Source: CAITSH01 sp025356665 | Lineage (GTDB): Bacteria; Pseudomonadota; Gammaproteobacteria; Burkholderiales; SG8-39 | Assembly: GCA_025356665.1 (NCBI GenBank) | Contig: JANXRV010000133.1 | Location: 1-64,000 of the forward strand | DNA length: 64,000 nucleotides | Direction: 5' to 3' | In this document: positions 1-8,035 of the stretch, piece after piece | How the letters are laid out: every line of letters starts with the position of its first letter | Position numbering within the stretch: position 1 is the stretch's first letter | Program-made: the position numbers and the translations under genes | The notes under the pieces: generated by a model | Databases searched by the model: none | Told to the model about the DNA's origin: nothing | Seen by the model: only the letters and a program-made list of their open reading frames with translations

Positions 1-378
1 CGCCGCGTTGGGGCTGAGGTAATAGGTCTTGGCGGCAAACGCGTCGGGCACGGACGCGAGCATGATGTTGGAGAACACGATGCCGGTGAGGAAGTCGACC
101 TTGTCGAGCTTGATGTTCTTTTCGGCCAGTTGCTTGCCCACCTCGGGTTTGAACTGGTCGTCGCCGATGATCACCTCGGCCGGCAGGCCGCCGAGTTTGC
201 CACCGTTGAGTTTGACCGCCAGCAGGAAGGCGTCGCGAATGTCGGTGCCGAGGGCGCCGCTGGGGCCGGACAGGGTGCTGATGAAGCCGACCTTGACCTT
301 GTCTGCGGCCTGCGCGGGAAGGGCCAGAGTCAGAGTCAGGCTGAGTGCCGCAGTGGCGGCAAGAACATGCTTTTTCAT
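1..378 (-). CDS. Branched-chain amino acid-type ABC substrate-binding protein (5' part only)
   Basis: The minus strand reads from ATG at 378 off the left edge of the window, 126 codons without a stop. The protein opens with a lysine-bearing signal peptide ending in an AQAAD-type cleavage site at about residue 25. It continues KVGFISTLSGPSGALG and GTDIRDAFLLAV, typical of LivJ/peripla_BP_6 receptors that catch amino acids, aromatic acids or amides in the periplasm. A GGGAGA ribosome-binding site lies just upstream of the ATG. Only about a third of a usual 380-400 residue protein is present, so the ligand cannot be judged. It is divergent from the aromatic monooxygenase at 955 and could supply that pathway, which is inference. 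Confidence 0.88.
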   Translation of the reverse strand, partial: MKKHVLAATAALSLTLTLALPAQAADKVKVGFISTLSGPSGALGTDIRDAFLLAVKLNGGKLGGLPAEVIIGDDQFKPEVGKQLAEKNIKLDKVDFLTGIVFSNIMLASVPDAFAAKTYYLSPNAA

Positions 379-524
379 CAAGTGTCTCCCTAAGGGTGGT
401 ACGCGGTGGGGCGGGGTGGAGCGGGGTGGCGCTACGGACGCAATGCGTTGAAAGCGTTGAGAACGTTGAGGATAAACCAAAGGCAAGTCCGGTACTAGTA
501 AGTCAGTAAGACAACGCTAAGGTG

Positions 525-588
525 GCAAGACGGCACTACAGCAAGACGGCACTATAGCAAGACGGGACGGCAGCACGACCCTACGATG
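525..588. repeat. 16-bp tandem repeat array
   Basis: Three or four head-to-tail copies of a 16-base unit are visible: GCAAGACGGCACTACA, GCAAGACGGCACTATA, GCAAGACGGGACGGCA and a decayed fourth starting GCACGACC. The array is intergenic. It belongs with the other short-period arrays in this window. Confidence 0.85.
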
Positions 589-686
589 TTGACACCGAAA
601 CCGACATCGCCATCGCCATCGACATTGACACTTGGCTGATGCGTGCCATGTTGCTGCGGCGGCCCCCCCCCGCGATACGACTCCGG

Positions 687-716
687 GTGAAACGCCGGTG
701 AAACGGGGAGTGAAAC
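687..716 (+). promoter_or_regulatory. Three direct GTGAAAC repeats, possible operator
   Basis: GTGAAAC occurs at 687-693, 698-704 and 710-716, so the starts are 11 and 12 bases apart, about one helical turn. The reverse complement GTTTCAC recurs at 934-940, directly before the ribosome-binding site of the monooxygenase at 955. The same heptamer forms both arms of the palindrome at 7095-7111, over the start of an IclR-family regulator. That makes it a candidate binding site for this regulator. This rests on motif sharing only. Confidence 0.45.
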
Positions 717-954
717 ATTATGGCAAAACATGATACTTTAAGCCTCAAATATATGTGCGGCGAACAAGGCTGTCAATGTGGCCGAGTTTCCCAGAGTTTC
801 CTGATGGTTTTTTCTGCGCGGCCTTCCGACCTTCCGACCTGCCCTTGCCGGCAGGCCCGGTTGACAGGCTTGGCTGAACTCCGTCGCAAAGCCCGGCTGT
901 AGAATGGATCGCAGTCGTCACAACATTTCCCGCGTTTCACCCTGGAGTAGATAG

Positions 955-3351
955 ATGAGAATCGACGTCATCGGAGCCGGCCCGGCCGGCCTTTATTTCG
1001 CCATCCTGGCGAAAAAGAGCATGCCCAATGCCGAAGTGAATGTGACCGAGCGCAATCGCGCCGACGACACCTTCGGTTTTGGCATCGTGCTGTCGGATGA
1101 GACGCTCAACAACCTGCGCCTTGCCGACGAGCCTTCCTACCACGATATCGCCATCAACTTCGCCTACTGGGATGACATCTACACCCTCTACAAGGGCACG
1201 GTGCACAAGTCCTCCGGCCATGGTTTCTCGGGCATAAAGCGGCTCGCCCTGCTGCAGATACTGCAGCGGCGCGCCGCTGCGCTGGGCGTCAACATCACCT
1301 ACCAGGCCGAGGACAAGGGCCCGGCAGCGCACGCCGGCGCCGACCTGATCGTGGCGTCAGACGGCATAGCCAGCGCGGTGCGCGAGTCGCTCAAGGATCA
1401 CTTCAAGCCCAGCGTGGACCTGCGCCCCAACAAGTTCGTCTGGCTGGGTGCCAACATGAATCTGCCCGGCTTCACCTACAGCTTCCAGGAAAACAAGGAC
1501 GGCATCTGGAACCTGCACGCCTACCAGTTTACCGAGGGCGAATGCACGCTGGTGGTGGAGACCACCGACGCGGCGTTCAAGAACTCCGGCCTGGCGGTCG
1601 ATGACGAAAAAGCCACCGCCGCTTACATCGAAAATATTTTCGCCGAGGAATTGCGCGGCCCGGACGGCAAGCAGAACAAGGTGCTGACCAACCGCTCGTT
1701 GTGGCGCAATTTCCCCACCATCAAATGCGCCACCTGGCACTGCGACAACGTGGTGCTGCTGGGCGATGCCGCCCACACGGCGCATTTCTCCATCGGCTCG
1801 GGCACCAAGCTCGCGCTCGAGGACGCCATCGCGCTGCACAAGGCGGTGATGGCCAACCCCGGTCACATCAAGGTCGCGTTGGGCGCCTACGAGACGGCGC
1901 GGCGCGAAGAGGTCGAGCGCATCCAGCACTCGGCCAACGTCAGCCTGGGCTTTTTTGAAAACGTCGGGCGCTTCTGGCACATGGATCCGGTGCAGTTCAA
2001 TTTTGCGCTGATGAGCCGCTCCAAGCAGATCACCTATGAGAACCTGCGCCTGCGCGATGCCGCGCTGATCCGCGACCTTGACGCCTGGTGGGCGCAAGAG
2101 GTGGCGCGGACGGAAAAATTCACGCTGCCAAAAAACTTCACGCCGCCGCCGCCGCTGTTCTCGCCCTTCAGCCTGCGCGACATGAAGCTGGTCAATCGCG
2201 TCGTCGTCTCGCCGATGTGCCAGTACTCGGCGGTTGAGGGCACGCCCAACGACTGGCACCTGGTGCATTACGGCGCGCGCGCGCTGGGTGGCGCGGGCCT
2301 CGTCTATACCGAAATGACCTGCGTTGCGGCCGACGCGCGCATCAGCCTAGGTTGCGCCGGACTCTACACCGCAGAGCACGCCGCACAATGGAAGCGCATT
2401 GTCGATTTCGTGCACGCGCAAAGCGCGGCGAAAATCTGCCTGCAGCTCGGCCATGCCGGGCGCAAAGGCTCGACCCAGCTGGCCTGGGAAAAAATCGACA
2501 GGCCGTTGGCCGAGGGCGCGCCCGACAAAAACTGGCCCGTCCTGTCGGCCTCGCCGCTGCCCTATTACCCCGGCGTATCGCAGGTGCCGCGTGAAATGGA
2601 CCGCGCCGACATGGACCGCGTGCGCGACCAATATGTCGCCTCGGCGCGCATGGCCGCCGATTGCGGCTTTGATATGCTCGAAGTGCACATGGCGCACGGT
2701 TACCTGCTCGCTTCCTTTGTGTCGCCGGTCACCAACCGGCGCAGCGACGAGTACGGTGGCACCCTTGAGAACCGCATGCGTTACCCGCTTGAGGTGTTCG
2801 ATGCCGTGCGCGCGGTGTGGCCGGCGGCAAAGCCCATGGCGGTGCGCCTGTCGCTGACCGACTGGATGCCCGGTGGTCTGAGCGCTGCGGACGCCGTCGC
2901 CACCGCCACGCTGCTCAAGGCGCATGGCTGCGACCTCGTCGATTGTTCCACCGGCCAGACCGACCCGGCTTCGCGTCCTGTCTATGGCCGCATGTACCAG
3001 GCGGTGTTCGCCGAGCAAATTCGCAACGAGGCCGGCATCGCCACCATGGCGGTGGGCGCCATCACCAGCGCCGACCAGGTCAACACCCTGGTCGCCTCCG
3101 GCCGAGCAGACCTGGTCGCACTGGCGCGGCCGCACCTTGCCAATCCCAATTTCACGCTGCATGCGGCTGCCGAATATACCGCGGCGGGGTATGCTTTGCC
3201 TGCTGTCATCTGGCCCAAGCAATACGAGCCCGGCGCGCAGCAACTCAAGGGCCTGGTCGCCCGTGCCCTCGAGGATGCGGCGCAAAAGCAGCAGCAGGTG
3301 AAACCACCCAAGCCGGAACGGGCAAAAAAACGCAGCCCGACCTGGCGATAG
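955..3351 (+). CDS. Bifunctional aromatic acyl-CoA monooxygenase/reductase (anthraniloyl-CoA or salicylyl-CoA type)
   Basis: This 798-residue flavoprotein is a fusion. Residues 1 to about 390 are an FAD monooxygenase of the PHBH class, with the dinucleotide motif GAGPAG at residues 7-12 and a GDAAH FAD motif near residue 270. Residues from about 400 onward are an Old Yellow Enzyme barrel (LFSPFSLRDMKL, SPMCQYSA, GHAGRKGS). This domain order and length match 2-aminobenzoyl-CoA monooxygenase/reductase of Azoarcus, which hydroxylates and then reduces the ring of the CoA ester, and the related salicylyl-CoA 5-hydroxylase fusions. A flavin reductase follows. The matching CoA ligase and beta-oxidation-like genes are 27-36 kb away. 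The fusion assignment is firm; the exact substrate is inferred. Confidence 0.9.
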   Translation: MRIDVIGAGPAGLYFAILAKKSMPNAEVNVTERNRADDTFGFGIVLSDETLNNLRLADEPSYHDIAINFAYWDDIYTLYKGTVHKSSGHGFSGIKRLALLQILQRRAAALGVNITYQAEDKGPAAHAGADLIVASDGIASAVRESLKDHFKPSVDLRPNKFVWLGANMNLPGFTYSFQENKDGIWNLHAYQFTEGECTLVVETTDAAFKNSGLAVDDEKATAAYIENIFAEELRGPDGKQNKVLTNRSLWRNFPTIKCATWHCDNVVLLGDAAHTAHFSIGSGTKLALEDAIALHKAVMANPGHIKVALGAYETARREEVERIQHSANVSLGFFENVGRFWHMDPVQFNFALMSRSKQITYENLRLRDAALIRDLDAWWAQEVARTEKFTLPKNFTPPPPLFSPFSLRDMKLVNRVVVSPMCQYSAVEGTPNDWHLVHYGARALGGAGLVYTEMTCVAADARISLGCAGLYTAEHAAQWKRIVDFVHAQSAAKICLQLGHAGRKGSTQLAWEKIDRPLAEGAPDKNWPVLSASPLPYYPGVSQVPREMDRADMDRVRDQYVASARMAADCGFDMLEVHMAHGYLLASFVSPVTNRRSDEYGGTLENRMRYPLEVFDAVRAVWPAAKPMAVRLSLTDWMPGGLSAADAVATATLLKAHGCDLVDCSTGQTDPASRPVYGRMYQAVFAEQIRNEAGIATMAVGAITSADQVNTLVASGRADLVALARPHLANPNFTLHAAAEYTAAGYALPAVIWPKQYEPGAQQLKGLVARALEDAAQKQQQVKPPKPERAKKRSPTWR

Positions 3352-3360
3352 TTACAAGCA

Positions 3361-3420
3361 CCGACGACGACCATCAACGACAACCATCAACGACGACGAC
3401 AACGATAACGATCAACGAAG
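3361..3420. repeat. ACG/ATC-rich simple repeat
   Basis: The spacer between the monooxygenase stop and the flavin reductase is a trinucleotide-like run built from ACGACG, ATCAACG and ACAACG blocks. A longer 13 to 15 base unit containing CATCAACGAC recurs. It carries no gene. Confidence 0.7.
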
Positions 3421-3464
3421 CACGCAGCGCAAAGCCGCACACTTTTATTTAACAAGGATCGCTT

Positions 3465-3995
3465 TTGAGCACGCCAGCAGCATTTGATACCCGCGCCTTT
3501 CGCAGCGCCCTGGGGGTTTTCCCGACTGGTGTGGCTATTGTCACCACGCGCGCCAATGACGGCAGCCTGGTTGGTCTCACCATCAATTCTTTTTCTTCAC
3601 TGTCGCTCGAGCCGCCGCTGGTGCTGTGGTCGCTCAACTCCAACTCGCCCTCCCTGTCGATGTTTCGCGACGGCTCGCATTTCACCGTCAACATTCTCGC
3701 CCAGGAACAGGCCAATTTGTCGCAGCGCTTTGCCTCGCGCATTCCGGACAAGTTTCAGGGCATAGAGTTTCGCACCGGCGCTGGCGGCACGCCGCTGATC
3801 GTCGATTGCGCCGCCTGGCTGGAGTGCAGTACGCACTCGCACCAGGACGCCGGCGACCATATTTTGTTCATCGGCGAAGTCGAGCGTTTCGAGCGTACCG
3901 AGCGCAAGCCGCTGATATTCTGCGGCGGCAAGTATGTGTTCGGCGAACGCGAGGCCGACGCCGCGACGCTGGCCAACTGGGGCTGGGGGTTGTAG
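3465..3995 (+). CDS. Flavin reductase family protein
   Basis: This 176-residue protein matches the HpaC/DIM6-NTAB flavin reductase fold, with FRSALGVFPTGVAIVTT at the N-terminus and GLTINSFSSLSLEPPLV as the flavin-binding strand-loop. Members reduce FMN or FAD with NAD(P)H and hand the reduced flavin to a partner oxygenase. The frame opens with TTG at 3465, 6 bases after an AAGGA site, which is why that start is preferred. It follows the fusion monooxygenase in the same direction. That enzyme carries its own reductase-like domain, so this protein may serve another oxygenase. Confidence 0.88.
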   Translation: MSTPAAFDTRAFRSALGVFPTGVAIVTTRANDGSLVGLTINSFSSLSLEPPLVLWSLNSNSPSLSMFRDGSHFTVNILAQEQANLSQRFASRIPDKFQGIEFRTGAGGTPLIVDCAAWLECSTHSHQDAGDHILFIGEVERFERTERKPLIFCGGKYVFGEREADAATLANWGWGL

Positions 3996-4105
3996 TCGCC
4001 GCGTACTTTGGGCGTGCACTGGGGCATGTTGCGGTGAATTGGCAGTAGCCGCAGCGGTGGCGCAGCTGTTACACAATGGCTTACAAAACGCCCAAAGGGG
4101 AGTTG

Positions 4106-5065
4106 ATGATGCGAGCACTGATTCTCGTATGCATTGGGATGCTCCTGGCCGCGAACGCGATCGCGCAGGGCTATCCGACGCGGCCGGTGCGCATCGTCAT
4201 TCCGCTCTCCTCGGGCGGCACCACCGATGTGCCGGGCCGCCTCATCGCGCAGCGCCTGTCCGAGGCGCTGGGCCAGCAGTTTTTTGTCGACAACCGTCCC
4301 GGCGCGGGCGGCACCATAGGTACCGACTTTGTCGCCAAATCAAAGCCCGATGGCTACACGCTGCTGCTGATGGCCACGCCGCATGTGATCACCGCCAACC
4401 TGTACAAGAACCTGCCCTACAACACCCTCGCCGATTTTGTCCCGGTGATCCGCATTGCGTCTGGCCCCTACGTGCTCACGGTGCATCCCTCGCTCGGGGT
4501 TAATTCGGTGCGGGAGTTGATTGCCCTTGCCAAGGCCAATCCGGGCAAGATCGACTACGTCAGCTCGGGCAACGGCAGCCTGCAACACCTGACCGGCGCG
4601 CAGTTTGCGCACATGGCCGGCATAGCGCTCACGCACGTGCCCTACAAGGGCAGTGCGCCGGCGCAGCAGGATTTGTTGGCGGGTATGGTCAAGCTGGGCT
4701 TCCCCGGCACGCCCATCGTCATTCCGCACGTCAAGGCCGGGCGCTTAAAGGCGCTCGCTGTCACCACGGCGCAGCGATCGGCGCAAATGCCCGACGTGCC
4801 GACCGTCGCCGAGGCGGGCGTGCCCGGGTTTGAGTCGCTGTCCTGGGTCGGGCTGATTGCACCGGCCGGCACGCCGCCAGAGATCATTGCAAAACTGCAC
4901 GACGAAATCGCCAAACTGTTGCGCTTGCCCGATGTGCAGCAGCTGCTCGCATCCTCCGGCATGGAGGCAACACCGACGACACCCGAGGAATTCGCGGCCT
5001 ACCTCAAAAGTGAATACGACAAATGGGGCAGGGTGGTGCGCGATTCGGGGGCGACGGTGAATTAG
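4106..5065 (+). CDS. Bug/TctC family tripartite tricarboxylate receptor
   Basis: A 319-residue periplasmic solute receptor with a signal peptide ending at ANAIAQ, followed by the family opening GYPTRPVRIVIP. It also has the diagnostic NRPGAGG and KPDGYTL blocks and a C-terminal KWGRVVRDSGA segment. The start at ATG 4106 (or the adjacent 4109) is chosen because AAAGGGGAG lies just upstream; a longer frame from 4076 would bury the signal peptide. Bug proteins bind carboxylates for TctAB-type or unknown uptake systems. No TctA or TctB is in the window. It converges on another Bug gene at 5103. Confidence 0.92.
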   Translation: MMRALILVCIGMLLAANAIAQGYPTRPVRIVIPLSSGGTTDVPGRLIAQRLSEALGQQFFVDNRPGAGGTIGTDFVAKSKPDGYTLLLMATPHVITANLYKNLPYNTLADFVPVIRIASGPYVLTVHPSLGVNSVRELIALAKANPGKIDYVSSGNGSLQHLTGAQFAHMAGIALTHVPYKGSAPAQQDLLAGMVKLGFPGTPIVIPHVKAGRLKALAVTTAQRSAQMPDVPTVAEAGVPGFESLSWVGLIAPAGTPPEIIAKLHDEIAKLLRLPDVQQLLASSGMEATPTTPEEFAAYLKSEYDKWGRVVRDSGATVN

Positions 5066-5102
5066 ACTTTCTTGCTCGCGCCGCGTAGCGCATGCGTCTG
5101 TG

Positions 5103-6077
5103 TTATTCGGCCTTGACCCCGGCTGCCTTTACCAGGCCCTCCCAAAGTTTGGTCTCTCGATTAAGGCGGACACGAAAGTCGGCGGCCGATAGGCCGCCGG
5201 GAAAGAATCCGCTGTCGATGAAACGCTTTTGCACTTCAGGCTGCTGCAACGCATAGCGGATCTCGCTCACCCATCGATCAATGATGGCCGGTGCCGTGCC
5301 GGCAGGGGCGACAAGGGCGAAGAAATTAGTCGCTTCGAAGTCCGGGAACCCGGACTCGATGGCGGTGGGTACCTCCGGCAGGCTTTTGAGCCGCTCGCGG
5401 CTGCCGACAGCGAGTGCGCGCAGTTTGCCGGCCTGCAAATTGCCCCGCCCCGCAGCAAGGCCGCCAAGGAGTAACTGTACATCACCGGAAAGCACGGCAT
5501 TCATGGCATCGGGTTGTCCGCGGTAGGGCACGTGGACCAGGCGCGTTCCAGACAATTGCGCCAGCAGTTCCACGTTCAGGTGCGGCGTTGAGCCGTTGCC
5601 CGGCGAGGCATAGTTGATCTTGCCCGGGTTGGCCTTGGCGTGGTTGATGAACTCTTGCAGGGTCTTGGCCGGAACCTGCGGGTTGACATAGAACACCGAG
5701 GGTATGTCGGCGACGATGGTGATTGGCGCAAAGGCCTTCGCTGGATCGAACGTCATGTTGGCGAAGACGAACTGGTTGATCACAAGATTGTTGCTCGCCG
5801 CGAGCAACAGGGTGTAGCCGTCCGGGGCTGCGCTTGCAACCGCCTGGGCACCGACGTTGCCGCCCGCGCCGGTGCGGTTCTCCAGCACGATTTTCTGGCC
5901 CAGGCGCTGCTCTAGTATGGACATGAGCGGACGAAATGCTATCTCGCCCGCACCGCCGGCCTGGAAAGGATTGACGATACGTATGGGCTTCGTTGGGTAG
6001 TCCTGAGCCGCAGCAGGTCCTGCGATTAGGGCTGCGCTAACAAGCGCCAACAGCGCCGCGAATAACCGGATCTTCAT
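5103..6077 (-). CDS. Bug/TctC family receptor
   Basis: A 324-residue Bug receptor with a signal peptide cleaved around AAAQDYPTKPIRI. It has an NRTGAGGN motif, a PDGYTLLLAAS block and the C-terminal LWEGLVKAAGVK. Its stop lies 37 bases from the stop of the convergent Bug gene at 5065. On the minus strand it directly follows the MBL-fold hydrolase (stop 6095, next start 6077), so the two are probably co-transcribed under the IclR-type regulator divergent from them. A solute linked to the hydrolase is plausible but not shown. Confidence 0.92.
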   Translation of the reverse strand: MKIRLFAALLALVSAALIAGPAAAQDYPTKPIRIVNPFQAGGAGEIAFRPLMSILEQRLGQKIVLENRTGAGGNVGAQAVASAAPDGYTLLLAASNNLVINQFVFANMTFDPAKAFAPITIVADIPSVFYVNPQVPAKTLQEFINHAKANPGKINYASPGNGSTPHLNVELLAQLSGTRLVHVPYRGQPDAMNAVLSGDVQLLLGGLAAGRGNLQAGKLRALAVGSRERLKSLPEVPTAIESGFPDFEATNFFALVAPAGTAPAIIDRWVSEIRYALQQPEVQKRFIDSGFFPGGLSAADFRVRLNRETKLWEGLVKAAGVKAE

Positions 6078-6094
6078 GGTGTGCCTCCTAGGGA

Positions 6095-6988
6095 TCAGAG
6101 ATCGATACGCAGCAGGTCATGCGCGATATGCAGAGGACCCGAATAGTTCTTGCGTATGTCGCGAACCACATCATCCATCATATGCGGGCCCATAAGCTCG
6201 ACCGGCATATGCAGTTTGCCAGCGTTCTTGAGCACCGGGCTGGTCGACTCGAAATGGCCGAAGTGCGTGGCTACCAGTGCTTTGACGCCGGCACGTTTGG
6301 CGATGATGCCAAGCTCGGTCGGGCTGGTGTGGGCAAAAATGCCGACGCCGGTTTTTTTTCGGTGTTCGATAAAGGCCTCGGGGAAGGTGCATTCGTGAAC
6401 CAGAAGATCCACGCCCCGCGCCAGCTCGACCATGGAATCGCACGGCGCGGTATCGCCGGAGAAGGCCACTGATTTGCCATCGGCCTCCATGCGAACGCCG
6501 AAACACTCCGAAACTTCGCGCGGGATGTGTTCGACCCAGTCGCAGGTGATGGTTGCGAATTCGTCCTGGTATGCGAGTCCGGGCGAACATTCCCGTACAT
6601 CCGGTTTCATTGCCTCGATATTTTTTTGTCGCGCCGGATAGTGGCTGCGTGCCATGAAATCGGTATGAAACGCCCCACCCTCAAAAAGGCGCGAGCAGAA
6701 ATCGCGCGTACCCTTGGGCCCGACCACGATGGGTGAGCCTTGCCGGTTCCACATCCAGCTGGTGATCGCAAACAGCGGGAAATCGCAAATGTGGTCGTGG
6801 TGAAGGTGCGTCAGGAACACGAACGGGACGTCGGCCGGACTGACGTTGGCGCGCACCATGTTGCGCGTGATGCCGGCGCCGCAATCAAACAGGTAGTGGC
6901 GGCCGTTGTCCAGCGTCACCAGCACGCCTGATTGGGCGCGGTCCGGATCGACAAACGCCGCACCGGTTCCCAGCATCGTGACTTTCAT
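6095..6988 (-). CDS. MBL-fold metallohydrolase (RNase Z-like)
   Basis: A 297-residue metallo-beta-lactamase-fold enzyme. The zinc motif HLHHDH is at residues 61-66, with further conserved blocks SGDTAPCDS and HTSPTELG and a late ATHFGHFES histidine. This organisation resembles RNase Z and arylsulfatase-like hydrolases. In catabolic clusters such proteins usually hydrolyse small esters, lactones or cyclic amides, which is inference here. The ATG at 6988 is chosen because MKVTMLGTGAAF is the normal first strand; the open frame upstream is not conserved-looking. It is divergent from the iclR-type gene across 116 bases. Confidence 0.88.
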   Translation of the reverse strand: MKVTMLGTGAAFVDPDRAQSGVLVTLDNGRHYLFDCGAGITRNMVRANVSPADVPFVFLTHLHHDHICDFPLFAITSWMWNRQGSPIVVGPKGTRDFCSRLFEGGAFHTDFMARSHYPARQKNIEAMKPDVRECSPGLAYQDEFATITCDWVEHIPREVSECFGVRMEADGKSVAFSGDTAPCDSMVELARGVDLLVHECTFPEAFIEHRKKTGVGIFAHTSPTELGIIAKRAGVKALVATHFGHFESTSPVLKNAGKLHMPVELMGPHMMDDVVRDIRKNYSGPLHIAHDLLRIDL

Positions 6989-7094
6989 TGTCTTATCCTT
7001 TGATCGATTTTTCTTGCCGCTGTTCATTTGGCGGCGGCGGACCGCCGGAAAAAAATCAAGACTAGGCTTGCCAGTGGCGCAAGGTAAAGCTAAA

Positions 7095-7111
7095 GTTTCA
7101 CCCAGTGAAAC
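7095..7111. promoter_or_regulatory. GTTTCAC-CCA-GTGAAAC palindrome, likely operator
   Basis: A perfect 7-3-7 inverted repeat sits between the divergent hydrolase and regulator genes. Its right arm contains the GTG proposed as the regulator's start codon. IclR-family proteins bind short palindromes in such divergent regions, so autoregulation is the simplest reading. The heptamer recurs upstream of the monooxygenase at 955. Confidence 0.55.
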
Positions 7112-7947
7112 GCCTGTCTGCCGCTCCCCGCCCTTCTGCATCCCGCTCGGTTGCGCCCCGGGTCAAGTCGATCGCCGCGTTGCGGCGCGGCTTGCAAGTG
7201 CTGCGCGTTATCCGCAGCGCCGCCGGCCTTTCTCTCAACGAGTTGTATCGCGAGACGGCGGCGCCCAAGGCCTCATTGCTGCGCATCGTCAGGACCCTGG
7301 AGGAGGGCGGCTGGATTCAGCGACGGCTTGCCGACGGGGCCTATCTGCCGCTGCCCCAACCCGCACGGCCCGCAGCCAGTTCCCGTCAGCGTGCGCGGCT
7401 GATTGAGATCGCCGCGCCCGATCTGCGCGATTTGCACCAGCGCATGCCGTGGCCCTCGGACATCGCCGTTCGCGATGGCCTTGGCATGCTGGTGCTCGAG
7501 AGCAACCGCTCCCTTTCGGGCATGGTGGTGAATCGCGATGTGATCGGCTACCGCCCCGGCATGGTTTGGTCGGCGATGGGGCGCGCCTATCTTGCATTTT
7601 GTCCGGAGGCGGAGCGCGATGAACTGCTTGAGGTCTTGCGCAATTCTGCGGATATTTCCGATCGGGCCGCCCGCCGCGGCGAGTGGTTGCAACGCATCAT
7701 TGCGCAAACCGGGCGCCAGGGCTATGCGGTGCGCGATCCGCACAACATCGGGCCGGATGCGGAAGCCCTGAAGCGCTTTTCGGCCATCGCCGTGCCGGTG
7801 CTGGGCGGGGGCGGTGTGCAGGCTTGCCTCAGTTGCATCTGGATTACTGATTTGGCGACTGAGGTGCAGATTGTCACCCGCCATCTGGGGTCATTGCAGC
7901 GCGCCGCGGCGCGCATAGGCGCGCGGCTGGCCGGGGAAAAGGCCTGA
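7105..7947 (+). CDS. IclR family transcriptional regulator
   Basis: A 280-residue regulator with an N-terminal winged helix at about residues 25-85 (RGLQVLRVIRS, LSLNELYRETAAPKASLLRIVRTLEEGGWI). The larger ligand-binding IclR domain includes the SAMGRAYLAF block. IclR proteins sense small aromatic or aliphatic acids and control adjacent catabolic genes. The GTG start at 7105 lies inside the palindromic operator candidate, and a later start before residue 20 cannot be excluded. It is divergent from the MBL-hydrolase and Bug pair, its most likely target. Confidence 0.92.
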   Translation: MKRLSAAPRPSASRSVAPRVKSIAALRRGLQVLRVIRSAAGLSLNELYRETAAPKASLLRIVRTLEEGGWIQRRLADGAYLPLPQPARPAASSRQRARLIEIAAPDLRDLHQRMPWPSDIAVRDGLGMLVLESNRSLSGMVVNRDVIGYRPGMVWSAMGRAYLAFCPEAERDELLEVLRNSADISDRAARRGEWLQRIIAQTGRQGYAVRDPHNIGPDAEALKRFSAIAVPVLGGGGVQACLSCIWITDLATEVQIVTRHLGSLQRAAARIGARLAGEKA

Positions 7948-7986
7948 GTCGCGAGGGGGGGCTCGGGTATACTCCGTCGCAACAGC

Positions 7987-8026
7987 AACGCGGGCCCTTG
8001 CGAACAGCGGGCCCGCGTTGGCTTTT
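7987..8026 (+). terminator. Rho-independent terminator after the IclR-type gene
   Basis: An 11-base perfect stem, AACGCGGGCCC at 7987-7997 and GGGCCCGCGTT at 8009-8019, encloses an 11-base loop. GGC and a short T run at 8023-8026 follow. It starts 40 bases after the regulator stop. It also overlaps the leader of the MATE gene, so it could attenuate that gene. Confidence 0.75.
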
Positions 8027-8035
8027 ATGCCCGCC

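Larger units (their letters stand above)
379..954. other. Divergent intergenic region
   Basis: These 576 bases separate the outward-facing genes at 378 and 955. I see no credible gene: the longest reading frame, about 60 codons from 720, is low-complexity and has no recognisable family. It holds a 16-bp tandem array, three direct GTGAAAC heptamers and one inverted copy next to the ribosome-binding site of the monooxygenase, each listed separately. A TTGACA hexamer lies at 861-866, but no convincing -10 box follows at the right spacing. Confidence 0.6.

Noticed and set aside
861..866. TTGACA as a -35 box for the monooxygenase
   Set aside because: No -10-like hexamer occurs 16-18 bases downstream; the nearest TAGAAT is about 33 bases away.
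720..902. Small 60-codon frame upstream of the monooxygenase
   Set aside because: No family resemblance, no convincing ribosome-binding site, and it overlaps the operator-like repeats.
2347..3285. Minus-strand open frame opposite the Old Yellow Enzyme domain
   Set aside because: Antisense shadow of a well-supported gene, with no recognisable motif.
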